Of a stretch of 64,000 nucleotides of DNA, positions 1 through 9,349 are shown one piece after another; within the stretch, counting starts at the first letter, position 1; the number at the start of each line of letters is the position of its first letter. Position numbers and translations under genes: made by a program. The stretch covers positions 124,001 through 188,000 of the forward strand of contig JAHJIJ010000015.1 of NCBI GenBank assembly GCA_018823325.1, given 5' to 3'. Below the pieces are notes generated by a model that saw only the letters and a program-made list of their open reading frames with translations, searched no databases and was not told the origin of the DNA. Source of the DNA: Alphaproteobacteria bacterium. Lineage in GTDB: Bacteria; Pseudomonadota; Alphaproteobacteria; Sphingomonadales; Sphingomonadaceae.

Positions 1-23
1 CGCTGCGTCGCAGAAGGCGCCGG

Positions 24-659
24 CTAAGTGCGCGAACGCAGGCCGTTCATCAGCAGATCCACAACAAATTCCTCGTATCGGGCAGCGAGTTCGTCCGGAT
101 CGGTATCGTCGGGGAAAAGCTGCCTGACGACCGGCTCTGCGGTCGCAAAGAAGTCGAACAGGCCAAGGATCGCGACGTGAAGCAGCGCCGGATCGACTTT
201 GCGCACAGAGCTGGCATCGCGCGCAAGCACTTCGCCCAGCCAGGCAACCGCCTCCCGGTTCATCTCGCCAAGCCGCTCGCTGACGTCGGATGCCTTGGCG
301 TCGGCAAGCTCGTCCACCATCAACCGGTGAATGTGGCGATTGGAGCGGGTGAACAGCGCGGATCGCCGGATGTTGTTCTCGATCACCTTGTCGGCCGGGC
401 GCGGGTCGCGCGCCGCATAGGGCAGGTCGTCCATCATCGATGTGGCAACCGCGAGCAGCAGGTTGCTGCGATCCTTGAAGTAATAGCGCACAAGCGCGGG
501 ATCCACGCCCGCCTCCCGCGCAATCATCGCAATGGAAATGCGCGCCGGGGGATGTTCCTTGACCAGCCGCCGCGCCGTCTCGAGCACGGCTTCGCGTCCC
601 ACGACATTTTCGGCCGGCCTGCCCTGCCCGCGTTTACGAGGTTTTTTCACGTCACCCAT
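24..659 (-). CDS. TetR/AcrR family transcriptional regulator
   Basis: One-domain repressor of about 211 residues. The N-terminal half is a TetR helix-turn-helix: a basic RGRPAE-type leader, then IAREAGVDPALVRYYFKDR, the usual recognition helix plus YYF motif. The C-terminal ligand domain cannot be assigned. It diverges from the hydrolase/fumarylacetoacetase operon, so that operon is its likely target, and an imperfect palindrome at 721-737 is a candidate operator. The start is uncertain: ATG at 659 is chosen, but an in-frame TTG at 695 would add 12 residues, and neither has a strong Shine-Dalgarno. Confidence 0.85.
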   Translation of the reverse strand: MGDVKKPRKRGQGRPAENVVGREAVLETARRLVKEHPPARISIAMIAREAGVDPALVRYYFKDRSNLLLAVATSMMDDLPYAARDPRPADKVIENNIRRSALFTRSNRHIHRLMVDELADAKASDVSERLGEMNREAVAWLGEVLARDASSVRKVDPALLHVAILGLFDFFATAEPVVRQLFPDDTDPDELAARYEEFVVDLLMNGLRSRT

Positions 660-720
660 GGCGCAACGCTTGGCCGCATTTTGATATTCCCGCAAATAGG
701 AATTGATGGCGAAGCCTCAA

Positions 721-737
721 TCGCTAAGCTTTAACGA
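721..737. promoter_or_regulatory. candidate TetR operator, imperfect palindrome
   Basis: Arms TCGCTAA and TTAACGA, matching at six of seven positions around a 3-base centre, lie in the 98-base divergent region about 20 bases before the first structural gene. Position and symmetry suit the adjacent TetR protein. Binding is inferred. Confidence 0.4.
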
Positions 738-757
738 AATCGACTGGAGAGATCATC

Positions 758-1747
758 ATGGCCAACTGGCCCTTCACCCAAGGCATTCACGACATCGGCA
801 ACGGCCTGTACGGCTATGTGCAGCCGGATGGCACTTGGGGCTGGTCCAACGCCGGGCTGATTGCCAGCGATGGAGAAACGCTGCTGGTCGATACGCTGAT
901 GAGCGTGCCGCTGACGCGCGACATGCTCGACACGTTTCGTGCGAAAGTTCCAGAGGCGGCAAAGATCGACCGGCTGGTGAACACCCATGCCAACCCAGAC
1001 CATTTCTTCGGCAACGGGCTGGTTGCCGATGCGGAGATCATCGGCACCAACGAAGCCAGGAAGGAAATGGCCGGCTTCAACCCCAAGATGCTCGCCAACC
1101 TCAAGAACGTCTACACCGAGATGGGCGACACCGGCGCCTTCCTCTACGAGACGATGGGCCGCAAGTTCGATTTCTCCGGTGTCGATGAGCTGACGCTGCC
1201 GAACCGCACCTTCGACGAGCGGCTTGATCTCACCGTCGGCTCAAAGGCGGTTTCGCTGATCGACCTTGGCCCCGCACACACCGCTTCCGATACGATCGTG
1301 TGGGTGCCGCAGAACCGCGTCGTCTTCACCGGCGACCTGCTGTTCAACGAGGGTCATCCGATCATGTGGGCAGGTCCAGTGGAGAACTGGATCGCGGCCT
1401 GCCAGTATATCGTCGATCTCGATCCCGAAGTTGTGGTGCCTGGCCACGGCCCGATCACGGACACGAGCGCCGTCCGCAACATGCAGGCCTATTTCGAATA
1501 TGTCCGCGACGAAGCCCGCAAACGCTACGACGCGGGGCTGAGCTTCGAGGACGCTGCCCGCGACATCAACATGCAGGAGTATCGCGGCTGGACCGACCCG
1601 GAGCGGATCGTGGCCAACGTCTTCTCGCTCTACAAACAATGGGGCGCGCAGTTCAGCCCGGAGCAGCACCGCGACCTGTTCGGAGCGATGGGGCGCTATC
1701 ATCACGAAATGCAAAATCACGGGGAGTCGTGCGATCATGCCCATTGA
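758..1747 (+). CDS. MBL-fold metallo-hydrolase
   Basis: Metallo-beta-lactamase superfamily hydrolase of 329 residues. The metal-binding block near residues 77-82 reads HANPDH, so the second histidine of canonical HxHxDH is replaced by Asn. Later ligands are recognisable: AHTASD near 173, FTGD near 193 and PGHGP near 232. The C-terminus is His-rich. GGAGAG precedes the ATG at 758. The gene is first in the operon and its last 11 bases overlap the fumarylacetoacetase start, so translation is probably coupled. The substrate is unknown. A thioesterase- or lactonase-like step in a ring-cleavage pathway would fit the neighbours. Confidence 0.85.
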   Translation: MANWPFTQGIHDIGNGLYGYVQPDGTWGWSNAGLIASDGETLLVDTLMSVPLTRDMLDTFRAKVPEAAKIDRLVNTHANPDHFFGNGLVADAEIIGTNEARKEMAGFNPKMLANLKNVYTEMGDTGAFLYETMGRKFDFSGVDELTLPNRTFDERLDLTVGSKAVSLIDLGPAHTASDTIVWVPQNRVVFTGDLLFNEGHPIMWAGPVENWIAACQYIVDLDPEVVVPGHGPITDTSAVRNMQAYFEYVRDEARKRYDAGLSFEDAARDINMQEYRGWTDPERIVANVFSLYKQWGAQFSPEQHRDLFGAMGRYHHEMQNHGESCDHAH

Positions 1748-3029
1748 GATCAACGCCACGCATGATCCCGCGCGCACAAGCTGGGTCGAAAGCGCCAACG
1801 CGCCGGAAACCGATTTCCCGATCCAGAATCTGCCTTTTGGCCTGTTCCGCCACGGGGGGGCGGTGCGCGGCGGTGTGGCGCTGGGCGAGCACATCATCGA
1901 TGTGCCCCGGCTCCATGCCGCCGCCCTGCTGGATGGCGATGCCGCAGAGGCAGCCCGCGCGATGGAGGGTCCGTCGCTCGCGCCGCTGCTCGGCGCAAGC
2001 CCAGCGTCGGTCAGCGCCCTGCGCGCGCGTTTTTCGGACCTGTTCCGCGCAGGTGGCCCGGGCGATCAAGGGCAGCTGCAAGCCATGCTCGTGCCACAGG
2101 CGGACGCTGAACTGCTGATGCCGCTCAAACCCACGGCTTTCACCGATTTCTGTACATCCTACGACCATATCGCCCGCATGGGCCAGCGCACACCGCCACT
2201 CGCGGCGCTCTCGCTCCCCGTCGCCTATAATGGCCGGGCGAGCTCAGTTCGCGCGAGCGGCACGCCGGTGGCGCGCCCAAGCGGCCAGTTCGAAACGCCG
2301 CCCGGCAGCGGAACCGTCAAGTTCGCGCCCGAGCCAATGCTGGATTTCGAACTGGAGTTTGGCGTCTGGCTTCGTGGCGGCAATCCGCTGGGTCAGCCCG
2401 TCAGCGTGGCGCAGGCCGAAGCACTGATGTTCGGCTGCTGCCTGGTCAATGACTGGTCGGCACGCGGCATCCAATTCTTCGAATCCATTCTCGGCCCCCA
2501 TCTTGGCAAGAGCTTCCTCACCACTATCAGCCCGTGGATCGTCACGATGGAAGCACTGGCACCCTTCCGGATTGAGGCACGGGAGCGCACGGCCGAAGAA
2601 CCGGCGGTTCCTGCCTATCTCATGGATGCCGAGGATCGGAAACGCGGCGGCATCAACATCGAACTGACCGCCGATCTGGCGAACAGCGCCGGATCGTCGC
2701 AGCGCATCGTCCGCAGCAATCTGGCCGAGCTGTTCTGGACGCTCGCGCAGATGGTGGCCCATCAGGCCTCCAACGGCGCGCCGCTGGAAGCCGGCGATCT
2801 GATCGCGACTGGCACCGTCTCCGGCGCGGCACAGGACGCGCGAGCCTGCCTCGCCGAAATCGTGCTGCGCGGAGGCGAGACGATCAGCTTGCCTGACGGA
2901 TCGACCCGCAGCTGGCTGGAAGATGGCGACACCCTCTCCCTCAGCGGCCGGGCCGTTGCGGACGGTTACGTGTCCATCGGCTTTGGCCCGTGCAGCGGCA
3001 CCATTCATCCCACAGGAGCAAGCGCATGA
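1737..3029 (+). CDS. fahA: fumarylacetoacetase
   Basis: Hydrolyses fumarylacetoacetate, or a close acylpyruvate analogue, to fumarate and acetoacetate; cytosolic. At 430 residues it is the full two-domain form. The N-terminal domain starts with the family block SWVESANAP..DFPIQNLPFG (residues 15-36). The C-terminal catalytic domain shows LDFELEFG near 203 and LVNDWSARGIQ near 235, which carry the metal-binding acidic residues. GGGGAG lies upstream of the ATG. The stop overlaps the next start (ATGA). No homogentisate dioxygenase is seen nearby, so the native substrate could differ from the tyrosine-pathway one. Confidence 0.88.
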   Translation: MPIEINATHDPARTSWVESANAPETDFPIQNLPFGLFRHGGAVRGGVALGEHIIDVPRLHAAALLDGDAAEAARAMEGPSLAPLLGASPASVSALRARFSDLFRAGGPGDQGQLQAMLVPQADAELLMPLKPTAFTDFCTSYDHIARMGQRTPPLAALSLPVAYNGRASSVRASGTPVARPSGQFETPPGSGTVKFAPEPMLDFELEFGVWLRGGNPLGQPVSVAQAEALMFGCCLVNDWSARGIQFFESILGPHLGKSFLTTISPWIVTMEALAPFRIEARERTAEEPAVPAYLMDAEDRKRGGINIELTADLANSAGSSQRIVRSNLAELFWTLAQMVAHQASNGAPLEAGDLIATGTVSGAAQDARACLAEIVLRGGETISLPDGSTRSWLEDGDTLSLSGRAVADGYVSIGFGPCSGTIHPTGASA

Positions 3030-4081
3030 CGATCACCACCTGCGGCGACCGCAAGCCGATCCGGGTCGCGGCACGCGGCAAGCACCTGGTGGTCGACATC
3101 CATTGCCATCTGGGCATTCCGGCGGCCGACGCCATCGTCCAGGCGCGGCATCCCGGTCCGCCGCCGGGCATCAACGATTTCACCAGCGCCAAGACGAGCG
3201 AAGTGAACCGCGCGCAGTTCGCCACCATGGGCCGCACGCTCAATACGCTTGACCAGCGCCTTGCCGACATGGACCGGCTTGGCATCGACGTGCAGGCGAT
3301 CAGCCCCAGCCCGGGCCAGTATTTCTATTACGCCGATGCCGATGTGGCGCGGGAAGCGGCACGCACCGTCAATGACGGCATGGCTGCCGCCGTGGCGCAG
3401 CACCCCGACCGGTTGGTAGGCATGGGCACCGTGCCGCTGCAGGATGTCGGCTTGGCCGTCGAGGAAATGCGCCGCTGCGTGCGCGAGCTCGATCTGCGCG
3501 GCATCGAGATCAGCTCCAACGTCAATGGCCGCGACTTCCATGCCGAGGAGTTCCGCCCCTTCTTCGCTGCGGCTGAGGAACTTGGCATCCTCCTCTTCAT
3601 CCATCCACTAGGCTTCACTCATGCCAACCGAATGAGCGAATATTATTTCAACAACCTCATCGGCAATCCGCTCGAATCCACGCTGGCGGTTGGCCATCTG
3701 ATCTTCGGCGGCGTGCTCGATCGCTATCCCGGCCTGCGGATCTGCGTCGCGCATGGGGGCGGCTACATCCCCGGCTATTGGGGTCGCATGGATCATGGCT
3801 GGCGCGCGCGCGGCGACTGCAGCGAGCACTGCCAACACGAACCCTCCAGCTATTTGCGCAAGCTCTGGCTCGACACGCTGGTGTTCGATCAGGACCAGCT
3901 CGACAGCCTCGTGCGCACCCATGGCGCGGACAGGCTCTGCCTCGGCACCGATTATCCCTTCGACATGTCCGAGCCCGACCCGGTGGGCTTCCACGCCCGG
4001 CTGAGTGATGAGGAGCAACGCAAGATACTCGGCCTCAATGCCGCCGAGTTGCTGGGGCTGGAGGCAATCGCCCGGACCTGA
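3026..4081 (+). CDS. amidohydrolase-family (ACMSD-like) decarboxylase
   Basis: A 351-residue amidohydrolase_2 protein, related to aminocarboxymuconate-semialdehyde and gamma-resorcylate decarboxylases. HxH metal ligands lie at residues 26-28 (DIHCH). Further blocks are FIHPLG near 190, VAHGGGYIPGY near 237 and LGTDYPFD near 308, the last carrying the conserved Asp. The start at 3026 was chosen because it overlaps the fumarylacetoacetase stop and has AGGAG about 8 bases upstream. Removal of a carboxylate from an aromatic or unsaturated acid before hydrolysis by its neighbours is inferred. Confidence 0.85.
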   Translation: MTITTCGDRKPIRVAARGKHLVVDIHCHLGIPAADAIVQARHPGPPPGINDFTSAKTSEVNRAQFATMGRTLNTLDQRLADMDRLGIDVQAISPSPGQYFYYADADVAREAARTVNDGMAAAVAQHPDRLVGMGTVPLQDVGLAVEEMRRCVRELDLRGIEISSNVNGRDFHAEEFRPFFAAAEELGILLFIHPLGFTHANRMSEYYFNNLIGNPLESTLAVGHLIFGGVLDRYPGLRICVAHGGGYIPGYWGRMDHGWRARGDCSEHCQHEPSSYLRKLWLDTLVFDQDQLDSLVRTHGADRLCLGTDYPFDMSEPDPVGFHARLSDEEQRKILGLNAAELLGLEAIART

Positions 4082-4148
4082 CGAGCCGCCGCCCCACCAA
4101 GCATGACAGAGGCCGCCCAAGAAAACCTGGCCCATCGGGAGAGAAGCA

Positions 4149-5444
4149 GTGACGACGATGCAGCAAGGCAAGACCTGGGTGCCTGCCTACACTCTGTTCC
4201 TGCTCTTCGTGAGCAACGTGTTCAACTATGCCGACCGTGCGCTGCTCGGCATCGTGGTCGATCCGGTCAAGGCCGACCTGCAACTCAGCGACACGGCGAT
4301 GAGCCTTGTGTCCGGCACGGCCTTCGTCCTGTTCAATCTGATCGTCGGCATCTTCATCGCCCGCTGGGTGGACCATGGTAACCGCAAGAAGATCCTGCTT
4401 CTGGGCATCACGCTCTGGTCCGCCGCGACGGCGCTGACGGGGCTGGCCGAGGGCTTCGCCTCCCTGGCCTTCACCCGCATTCTTGTCGGTGTGGGAGAGG
4501 CCACCGCTTTCCCGGTCGCCATCTCCATGATCGCAGACCTGTTCGCCAAGGATCGCCGTCCACGCGCGCTCGGCATCTACCAGTCGAGCGCGTTCGTGGG
4601 CATCGTCGGCGGCTCGATTGCCGCCGGCATCCTTGCGGCGATCTATGGCTGGCGGAACATGTTCTTCATCTGCGGCGTCGCGGGGCTTGTTTTCGTTGTG
4701 ATCCTTGCCGTCACGATGAAGGAGCCACAGCGCGGCCTGCATGACGAACCCGATGCCTCCGGCGCAGGTCTTCAGAATCTGGGCCAGTCGATCCGATACC
4801 TGCTTGCCGTTCCCGGCTTTCGCCTGCTTGCTCTGGGCATGGGAATCGCCGCGATGGCGGGCGGCGTGCTGCCCGTCTGGGCGCCGGCCTTCCTGCTTCG
4901 CAGCCATGATGTTCAGCTGGCCGAGGTTGGCGCCCTGATCGCGCCGTCGGTTGGCCTGGGCGGCGTGTCCGGCGCGATTGCATCGGGGTTCATGGCCAGC
5001 TACTTCACACGTCGTCGCGGCCGGGAGATCGATAGCCTCATGGTGCCACTTATCGCGCTGCCGCTGTCGATCCCGTTCTTCATCGCTTTTTGTTTCGCAC
5101 CTTCGCTGCTGGTCACGCTGATCGCGGCGGCCATCATGAACTTCCTGCTGTCGAGCGGCATCACGCCCTGCTTCTCGGCTGCCATGGGTCTGGCAACGCC
5201 TACCACCCGTGCAGTGGCATCGATGCTGCTGCTCGCCTCCTCCGGCATCATCGGGGCAGCTCTGGCGCCTCTGGTGGTCGGTGCAGCCAGCGATGCTCTT
5301 GCGCCGCAACTTGGCACGGAATCGCTCCGTTATGCGCTTTCGGGATTGATGGTGATGCCGCTGATCGGCTCTGCCATCCTGTGGATGGCCTATCGCCGTT
5401 CCCTCGCTGCCGGAGTTCGGCCCACCGAGATTCCTGCAGCTTGA
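4149..5444 (+). CDS. MFS transporter
   Basis: Inner-membrane major facilitator of 431 residues with about 12 hydrophobic segments. The N-terminus has the spinster-like pattern FNYADRALLG near residue 27 and an RWVDHGNRKKIL loop after TM2. It starts at GTG 4149 with GGGAGAG upstream. It follows the decarboxylase by 67 bases and its stop overlaps the next MFS start, so it belongs to the same operon. Uptake of the acid degraded by this operon is inferred; the substrate cannot be read from sequence. Confidence 0.85.
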   Translation: MTTMQQGKTWVPAYTLFLLFVSNVFNYADRALLGIVVDPVKADLQLSDTAMSLVSGTAFVLFNLIVGIFIARWVDHGNRKKILLLGITLWSAATALTGLAEGFASLAFTRILVGVGEATAFPVAISMIADLFAKDRRPRALGIYQSSAFVGIVGGSIAAGILAAIYGWRNMFFICGVAGLVFVVILAVTMKEPQRGLHDEPDASGAGLQNLGQSIRYLLAVPGFRLLALGMGIAAMAGGVLPVWAPAFLLRSHDVQLAEVGALIAPSVGLGGVSGAIASGFMASYFTRRRGREIDSLMVPLIALPLSIPFFIAFCFAPSLLVTLIAAAIMNFLLSSGITPCFSAAMGLATPTTRAVASMLLLASSGIIGAALAPLVVGAASDALAPQLGTESLRYALSGLMVMPLIGSAILWMAYRRSLAAGVRPTEIPAA

Positions 5445-6649
5445 GCCAACCCGTTCCTGCTTCGGAGTTCAGGCGCGGCTGGCCAGTCGTGCTGGCAGCA
5501 GCATGCGGTGCGGGTCTCGGCATCGCCGGCTTGCTGACCTATTCCGCCGGCATCTTCGCCAAGGATCTGGAAATCGCAATCGGCCTCAGCCGAACGTCGC
5601 TTGGCGCGGCCTTCTTTCTGGCAACCGTCGCGCTAGCGCTTGCCCTGCCCCTCGCCGGATGGCTTGTGGACCGCTTCGGCCCCCGCTGGCCTGCATTTGC
5701 AGGCTCGCTGGCGTTGAGCGGCGGGTTCGTCCTGCTGGGCACCGTGGTGCATTCCGTTGCCGGTTATATGAGCGTCATGGCTGGCATCGGCCTTCTGGCA
5801 GCCTGCTCGTCGCCGGTCGCCTACACGCGCGCTGTCAATGCCGTGTTCGATCGATCGCGCGGACTTGCGCTCGGTCTTACTCAGGTGGGCATCGGCATTT
5901 CCGCTGCGATCGTCCCGCCCGTGCTGGCCATTGTCGTGGCCGAACGGGGCTGGCAGGCTGGCTACCTCACCCTGGCGATCATTGCAGCGTTCGGCATCGT
6001 TCCGGCGCTCAGCCTGCCTGACCGACGGGGCAACAGACTGGCGATGCGTGCGACCTCCGGCACGGCAACGGGCCAGATGCGCTCGCCGCTGTTCCTGCTG
6101 CTACTCGCCTGTTTCGGCATGATGGCACTCTCTTTCGCCGGTCTGCTGCCCCATTTCGTGCCCATGCTGCGCGAGGCGGGCATGGACGCCCGTGCCGCCG
6201 GCGCTCTGGCCGGCTTGATTGGCGCCTCTGTCATCGTCAGCCGCGTGATCGTCGGCTGGCTTGCGGACCGGATTCCTGCACCCCTCATCGCTGCCACCTG
6301 CTGTGGCCTGTGCGCTCTGGGCTGCATTGCGTTGGCGACTGGTGGCTCGGCGCTCGCCTGGGTCGGCGCCATTGCACTTGGAACCGCAATGGGCGCGGAG
6401 GCCGACCTCATCGGCTATCTCACCGCCCGCTACTTCGGCATGGCGAATTATGGCCGCCTTTACGCAGTGCAATATGCCAGCTTCATGCTGATGGCCGGCA
6501 CCGGCCCGCTCTGGGTAGGCGCACTTGCCGACCAAACCGGGGGCTATGACGCAGCATTGTGGGTTACGGTTGCGGGGATGGCGATTTCCATTCTGCTGTT
6601 CCTCCGCCTGCCGACGCTAAGGCCCGGCGAGGCCGCAGCAGCCGCCTGA
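5441..6649 (+). CDS. MFS transporter (monocarboxylate-porter-like)
   Basis: A 402-residue, 12-segment major facilitator. GLLTYSAGIFAKDLEIAIGLSRT in TM1-2 and the DRFGPRW loop resemble oxalate:formate/monocarboxylate porter-like families. The start is taken as TTG 5441, which overlaps the preceding TGA (TTGA); the ORF is open far upstream, but that stretch reads through the previous gene. It is the second transporter in tandem, so one may import and one export, or each may serve a different acid. Confidence 0.82.
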   Translation: MSQPVPASEFRRGWPVVLAAACGAGLGIAGLLTYSAGIFAKDLEIAIGLSRTSLGAAFFLATVALALALPLAGWLVDRFGPRWPAFAGSLALSGGFVLLGTVVHSVAGYMSVMAGIGLLAACSSPVAYTRAVNAVFDRSRGLALGLTQVGIGISAAIVPPVLAIVVAERGWQAGYLTLAIIAAFGIVPALSLPDRRGNRLAMRATSGTATGQMRSPLFLLLLACFGMMALSFAGLLPHFVPMLREAGMDARAAGALAGLIGASVIVSRVIVGWLADRIPAPLIAATCCGLCALGCIALATGGSALAWVGAIALGTAMGAEADLIGYLTARYFGMANYGRLYAVQYASFMLMAGTGPLWVGALADQTGGYDAALWVTVAGMAISILLFLRLPTLRPGEAAAAA

Positions 6650-6799
6650 GCGGCTACCGCGCAAGGATTGCCGGCGCTTGGGCGATGTGCCGCCTTCTTC
6701 AGCCTGCCCCGGCAGATACACAGGCTGCCGAAGTAGCAGCCGCAATGCTTCACAAGAGGTCGATAACTCAAGCGTGTCAGGCCTCGAGGGAGAAGCGGG

Positions 6800-8248
6800 T
6801 TGCGCCAGCCAAGGATGCGCACGGACATCATCAGCACCAATGTACCGGCCCGTCTCGACCGGCTGCCATGGGGGCGCTTCCACTGGCTTGTTGTCGGAGC
6901 GCTCGGCATCACCTGGATCCTTGATGGCCTCGAGGTCACGCTGGCGGGATCGGTGGCGGGCGCGTTGCGCGAAAGCGGTGTGCTGCGGCTCTCTGCGTCC
7001 GATGTCGGGCTTGCCAACAGCGCCTATCTCGCCGGCGCGGTTCTCGGTGCGCTGTTCTTCGGCTGGCTGACCGACAGGCTTGGCCGCAAGCGGCTCTTCA
7101 GCATAACGGTCCTGGTCTATCTCCTTGCGACGGCAGCGACCGCTTTCTCGTGGGATCTGGGCAGCTTCATGCTGTTCCGTTTTCTCACCGGCGCCGGGAT
7201 CGGCGGAGAATATGCCGCGATCAATTCGGCCATTCAGGAGCTGATCCCCGCACGGCGCAGGGGGTGGACCGACCTCGTGATCAACGGCAGCTTCTGGGTG
7301 GGCGCGGCAATGGCGGGCGGCGCCTCCATCATCCTCCTCGATCCGCGCATTATCGACCCCGAGCTTGGCTGGCGGCTCGCCTTCTTCGGCGGCGCTGCGA
7401 TCGGCCTCGTGATTCTCTATCTGCGCCGCTTCATCCCCGAAAGCCCCAGATGGCTCATCACTCATGGCCATGTGGAAAAGGCGGAGGAAATCGTCGCGGG
7501 CATCGAAGCCCGGTTCGAGCAGGAAGGCCATCGCCTGCCCCCGGCGCCGACCGCCGACGCTAAGCTGCGACCGCGCCGATCCACTTCGCTGGTGGAGGTG
7601 TTCCTGGCCCTCGTCCGCCACTATCCGCAACGCACGATTCTCGGGCTCTGCCTGATGGCGGCGCAGGCCTTCCTCTACAACGCCATCTTCTTCACCTACG
7701 CGATGATGCTCACCGACTTCTACGGCGTGCCATCGGACCGCACCGGCTATTATGTGCTGCCTTTCGCGCTGGGCAATGTGCTGGGGCCGCTCCTGCTCGG
7801 GCGCTTCTTCGACACGGTGGGGCGCAAGCCGATGATCGTTTTCACTTACGCCATGTCCGGTCTGCTGCTGGCGGTGACAGGGCTACTTTTCCAGCAAGGC
7901 GTACTGGACGCAACGACCCAGACGCTGTGCTGGAGCGTCACCTTCTTCTTCGCCTCGGCGGCGGCCTCCTCCGCCTATCTGACTGTCGCAGAATATTTCC
8001 CGCTCGAAGTGCGGGCGATGGCTATCGCGCTGTTCTATGCCTTCGGCACGGGCATTGGCGGGGTAGTGGCGCCCTATGCCTTTGCAACACTCATCGAGAG
8101 CGGATCGCGCGCGCAAGTGCTGGGCGGCTATCTCTTCGCCGCGGCCCTGATGGGCGGAGCCGCGCTGGTCGCTGCCCTGCTCGGCGTGCGCAGCGAACGG
8201 CAGCCGCTGGAGAGCGTCGCCCGCCCACTTTCCTGGCATGATGATTGA
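6800..8248 (+). CDS. MFS transporter (sugar/aromatic acid type)
   Basis: Major facilitator of 482 residues. Family signatures are GWLTDRLGRKRLF after TM2, RFLTGAGIGGEYAAINS in TM4 and FIPESPRWLI near the central loop, as in the sugar/metabolite:H+ symporters that include aromatic-acid porters. The start is set at TTG 6800 because GAGGGAGAAG precedes it; ATG 6815 is the alternative. It lies 150 bases beyond the previous MFS and may be the last gene of the operon or a separate unit. Confidence 0.82.
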   Translation: MRQPRMRTDIISTNVPARLDRLPWGRFHWLVVGALGITWILDGLEVTLAGSVAGALRESGVLRLSASDVGLANSAYLAGAVLGALFFGWLTDRLGRKRLFSITVLVYLLATAATAFSWDLGSFMLFRFLTGAGIGGEYAAINSAIQELIPARRRGWTDLVINGSFWVGAAMAGGASIILLDPRIIDPELGWRLAFFGGAAIGLVILYLRRFIPESPRWLITHGHVEKAEEIVAGIEARFEQEGHRLPPAPTADAKLRPRRSTSLVEVFLALVRHYPQRTILGLCLMAAQAFLYNAIFFTYAMMLTDFYGVPSDRTGYYVLPFALGNVLGPLLLGRFFDTVGRKPMIVFTYAMSGLLLAVTGLLFQQGVLDATTQTLCWSVTFFFASAAASSAYLTVAEYFPLEVRAMAIALFYAFGTGIGGVVAPYAFATLIESGSRAQVLGGYLFAAALMGGAALVAALLGVRSERQPLESVARPLSWHDD

Positions 8249-8316
8249 GCGCGCGCCAGCGAGCGACTTCGCCCGTTTAGTACATCTCGTCCGCGAGAAA
8301 CTGGAAAGCGAGAGCC

Positions 8317-9213
8317 TTACGCTCCCGCCTTCTCCTTCTCTGCTGCCGCCGCGATGGCGTCGTCCAAATCCTTCGCGCTGTGGCGCTCGGCAATGCCGCC
8401 GCCGGGGCGACCTTCGGCATTGACCAGCAGGCCGCGGCTGACGCCCTTGCGCGCGTGGAGCTGCGTCACCCAGCGGTCGACGTTGCGATACTCGTGGACG
8501 GAGAGGAATTCCTGCGCATCGTAGGCGGTGCGCATCATCGATCCGTACCAGGGCAGGATCGCGAAGTCCGCAATGGTGATCTCATCACCGATGATGAATT
8601 CCTTGTCCGCCAGCTGCTTGTCCAGCACGTCGAGCTGGCGCTTGGTCTCCATGGCGTAGCGATCGATAGCATATTCGATCTTGAACGGCGCATAGGCGTA
8701 GAAATGCCCGAAGCCACCGCCGACGAAGGGGGCTGACCCCATCTGCCACATCAACCAGTTGAACGTCTCGGTGCGCTTGCGCACGTCCGTCGGCAGGAAG
8801 GCACTGAACTTCTCGGCCAGATAGACCAGCATCGAACCGCTCTCGAACAGACGCAGCGGCGGATCCATACTATGGTCCATCATCGCCGGAATCTTGCTGT
8901 TCGGGTTGATCTTGACGAAGTCGCTGCCGAACTGCTCGCCGGTATAGATCTTGATCAGCCAGGCGTCATATTCCGCGTCATAACCGGCCGCGAGCAGCTC
9001 CTCGAGCATGACCGTGACCTTCTGGCCATTGGGCGTGCCAAGGGAATAGAGCTGGATGGGATGCTCGCCGACCGGCAGCGTGGTCTCCTGCCGCGCGCCA
9101 GAAGTCGGCGCATTGATGCCGGCAAATTTCCCGCCATTCTCCTTGTCATATGTCCAGACCTTGGGCGGGACATAGCCGGCAGGCTGGTTCTGGGAGGGGT
9201 CGCTATCGGCCAT
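8317..9213 (-). CDS. yghU: glutathione-dependent disulfide-bond oxidoreductase (YghU-type GST)
   Basis: Glutathione transferase-fold enzyme of 298 residues, matching E. coli YghU over its length: N-terminal KVWTYDKENGGKF, then LPVGEHPIQLYSLGTPNGQKVTVMLEELL near residues 46-75, NPNSKIPA (cis-Pro), ESGSMLVYLAEKF (glutathione gamma-Glu contact) and the C-terminal GGGFGHFYAYAPFKIEYAIDR. The family reduces disulfides with glutathione in the cytosol. It converges on the MFS gene and is not obviously part of either operon. Confidence 0.9.
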   Translation of the reverse strand: MADSDPSQNQPAGYVPPKVWTYDKENGGKFAGINAPTSGARQETTLPVGEHPIQLYSLGTPNGQKVTVMLEELLAAGYDAEYDAWLIKIYTGEQFGSDFVKINPNSKIPAMMDHSMDPPLRLFESGSMLVYLAEKFSAFLPTDVRKRTETFNWLMWQMGSAPFVGGGFGHFYAYAPFKIEYAIDRYAMETKRQLDVLDKQLADKEFIIGDEITIADFAILPWYGSMMRTAYDAQEFLSVHEYRNVDRWVTQLHARKGVSRGLLVNAEGRPGGGIAERHSAKDLDDAIAAAAEKEKAGA

Positions 9214-9349
9214 GTGTCGAATCTCCTGTGCGCGTGCTTAGTTTGCTAATCTAGCGTTTGCACGCGCACTGGCCAGACGTCAGCGTTGCGACTTTGTCTC
9301 TGGCATCGAAAAGCGGCGCTTTACCCTGTGGGTCCGCGCCACCCGGTCA

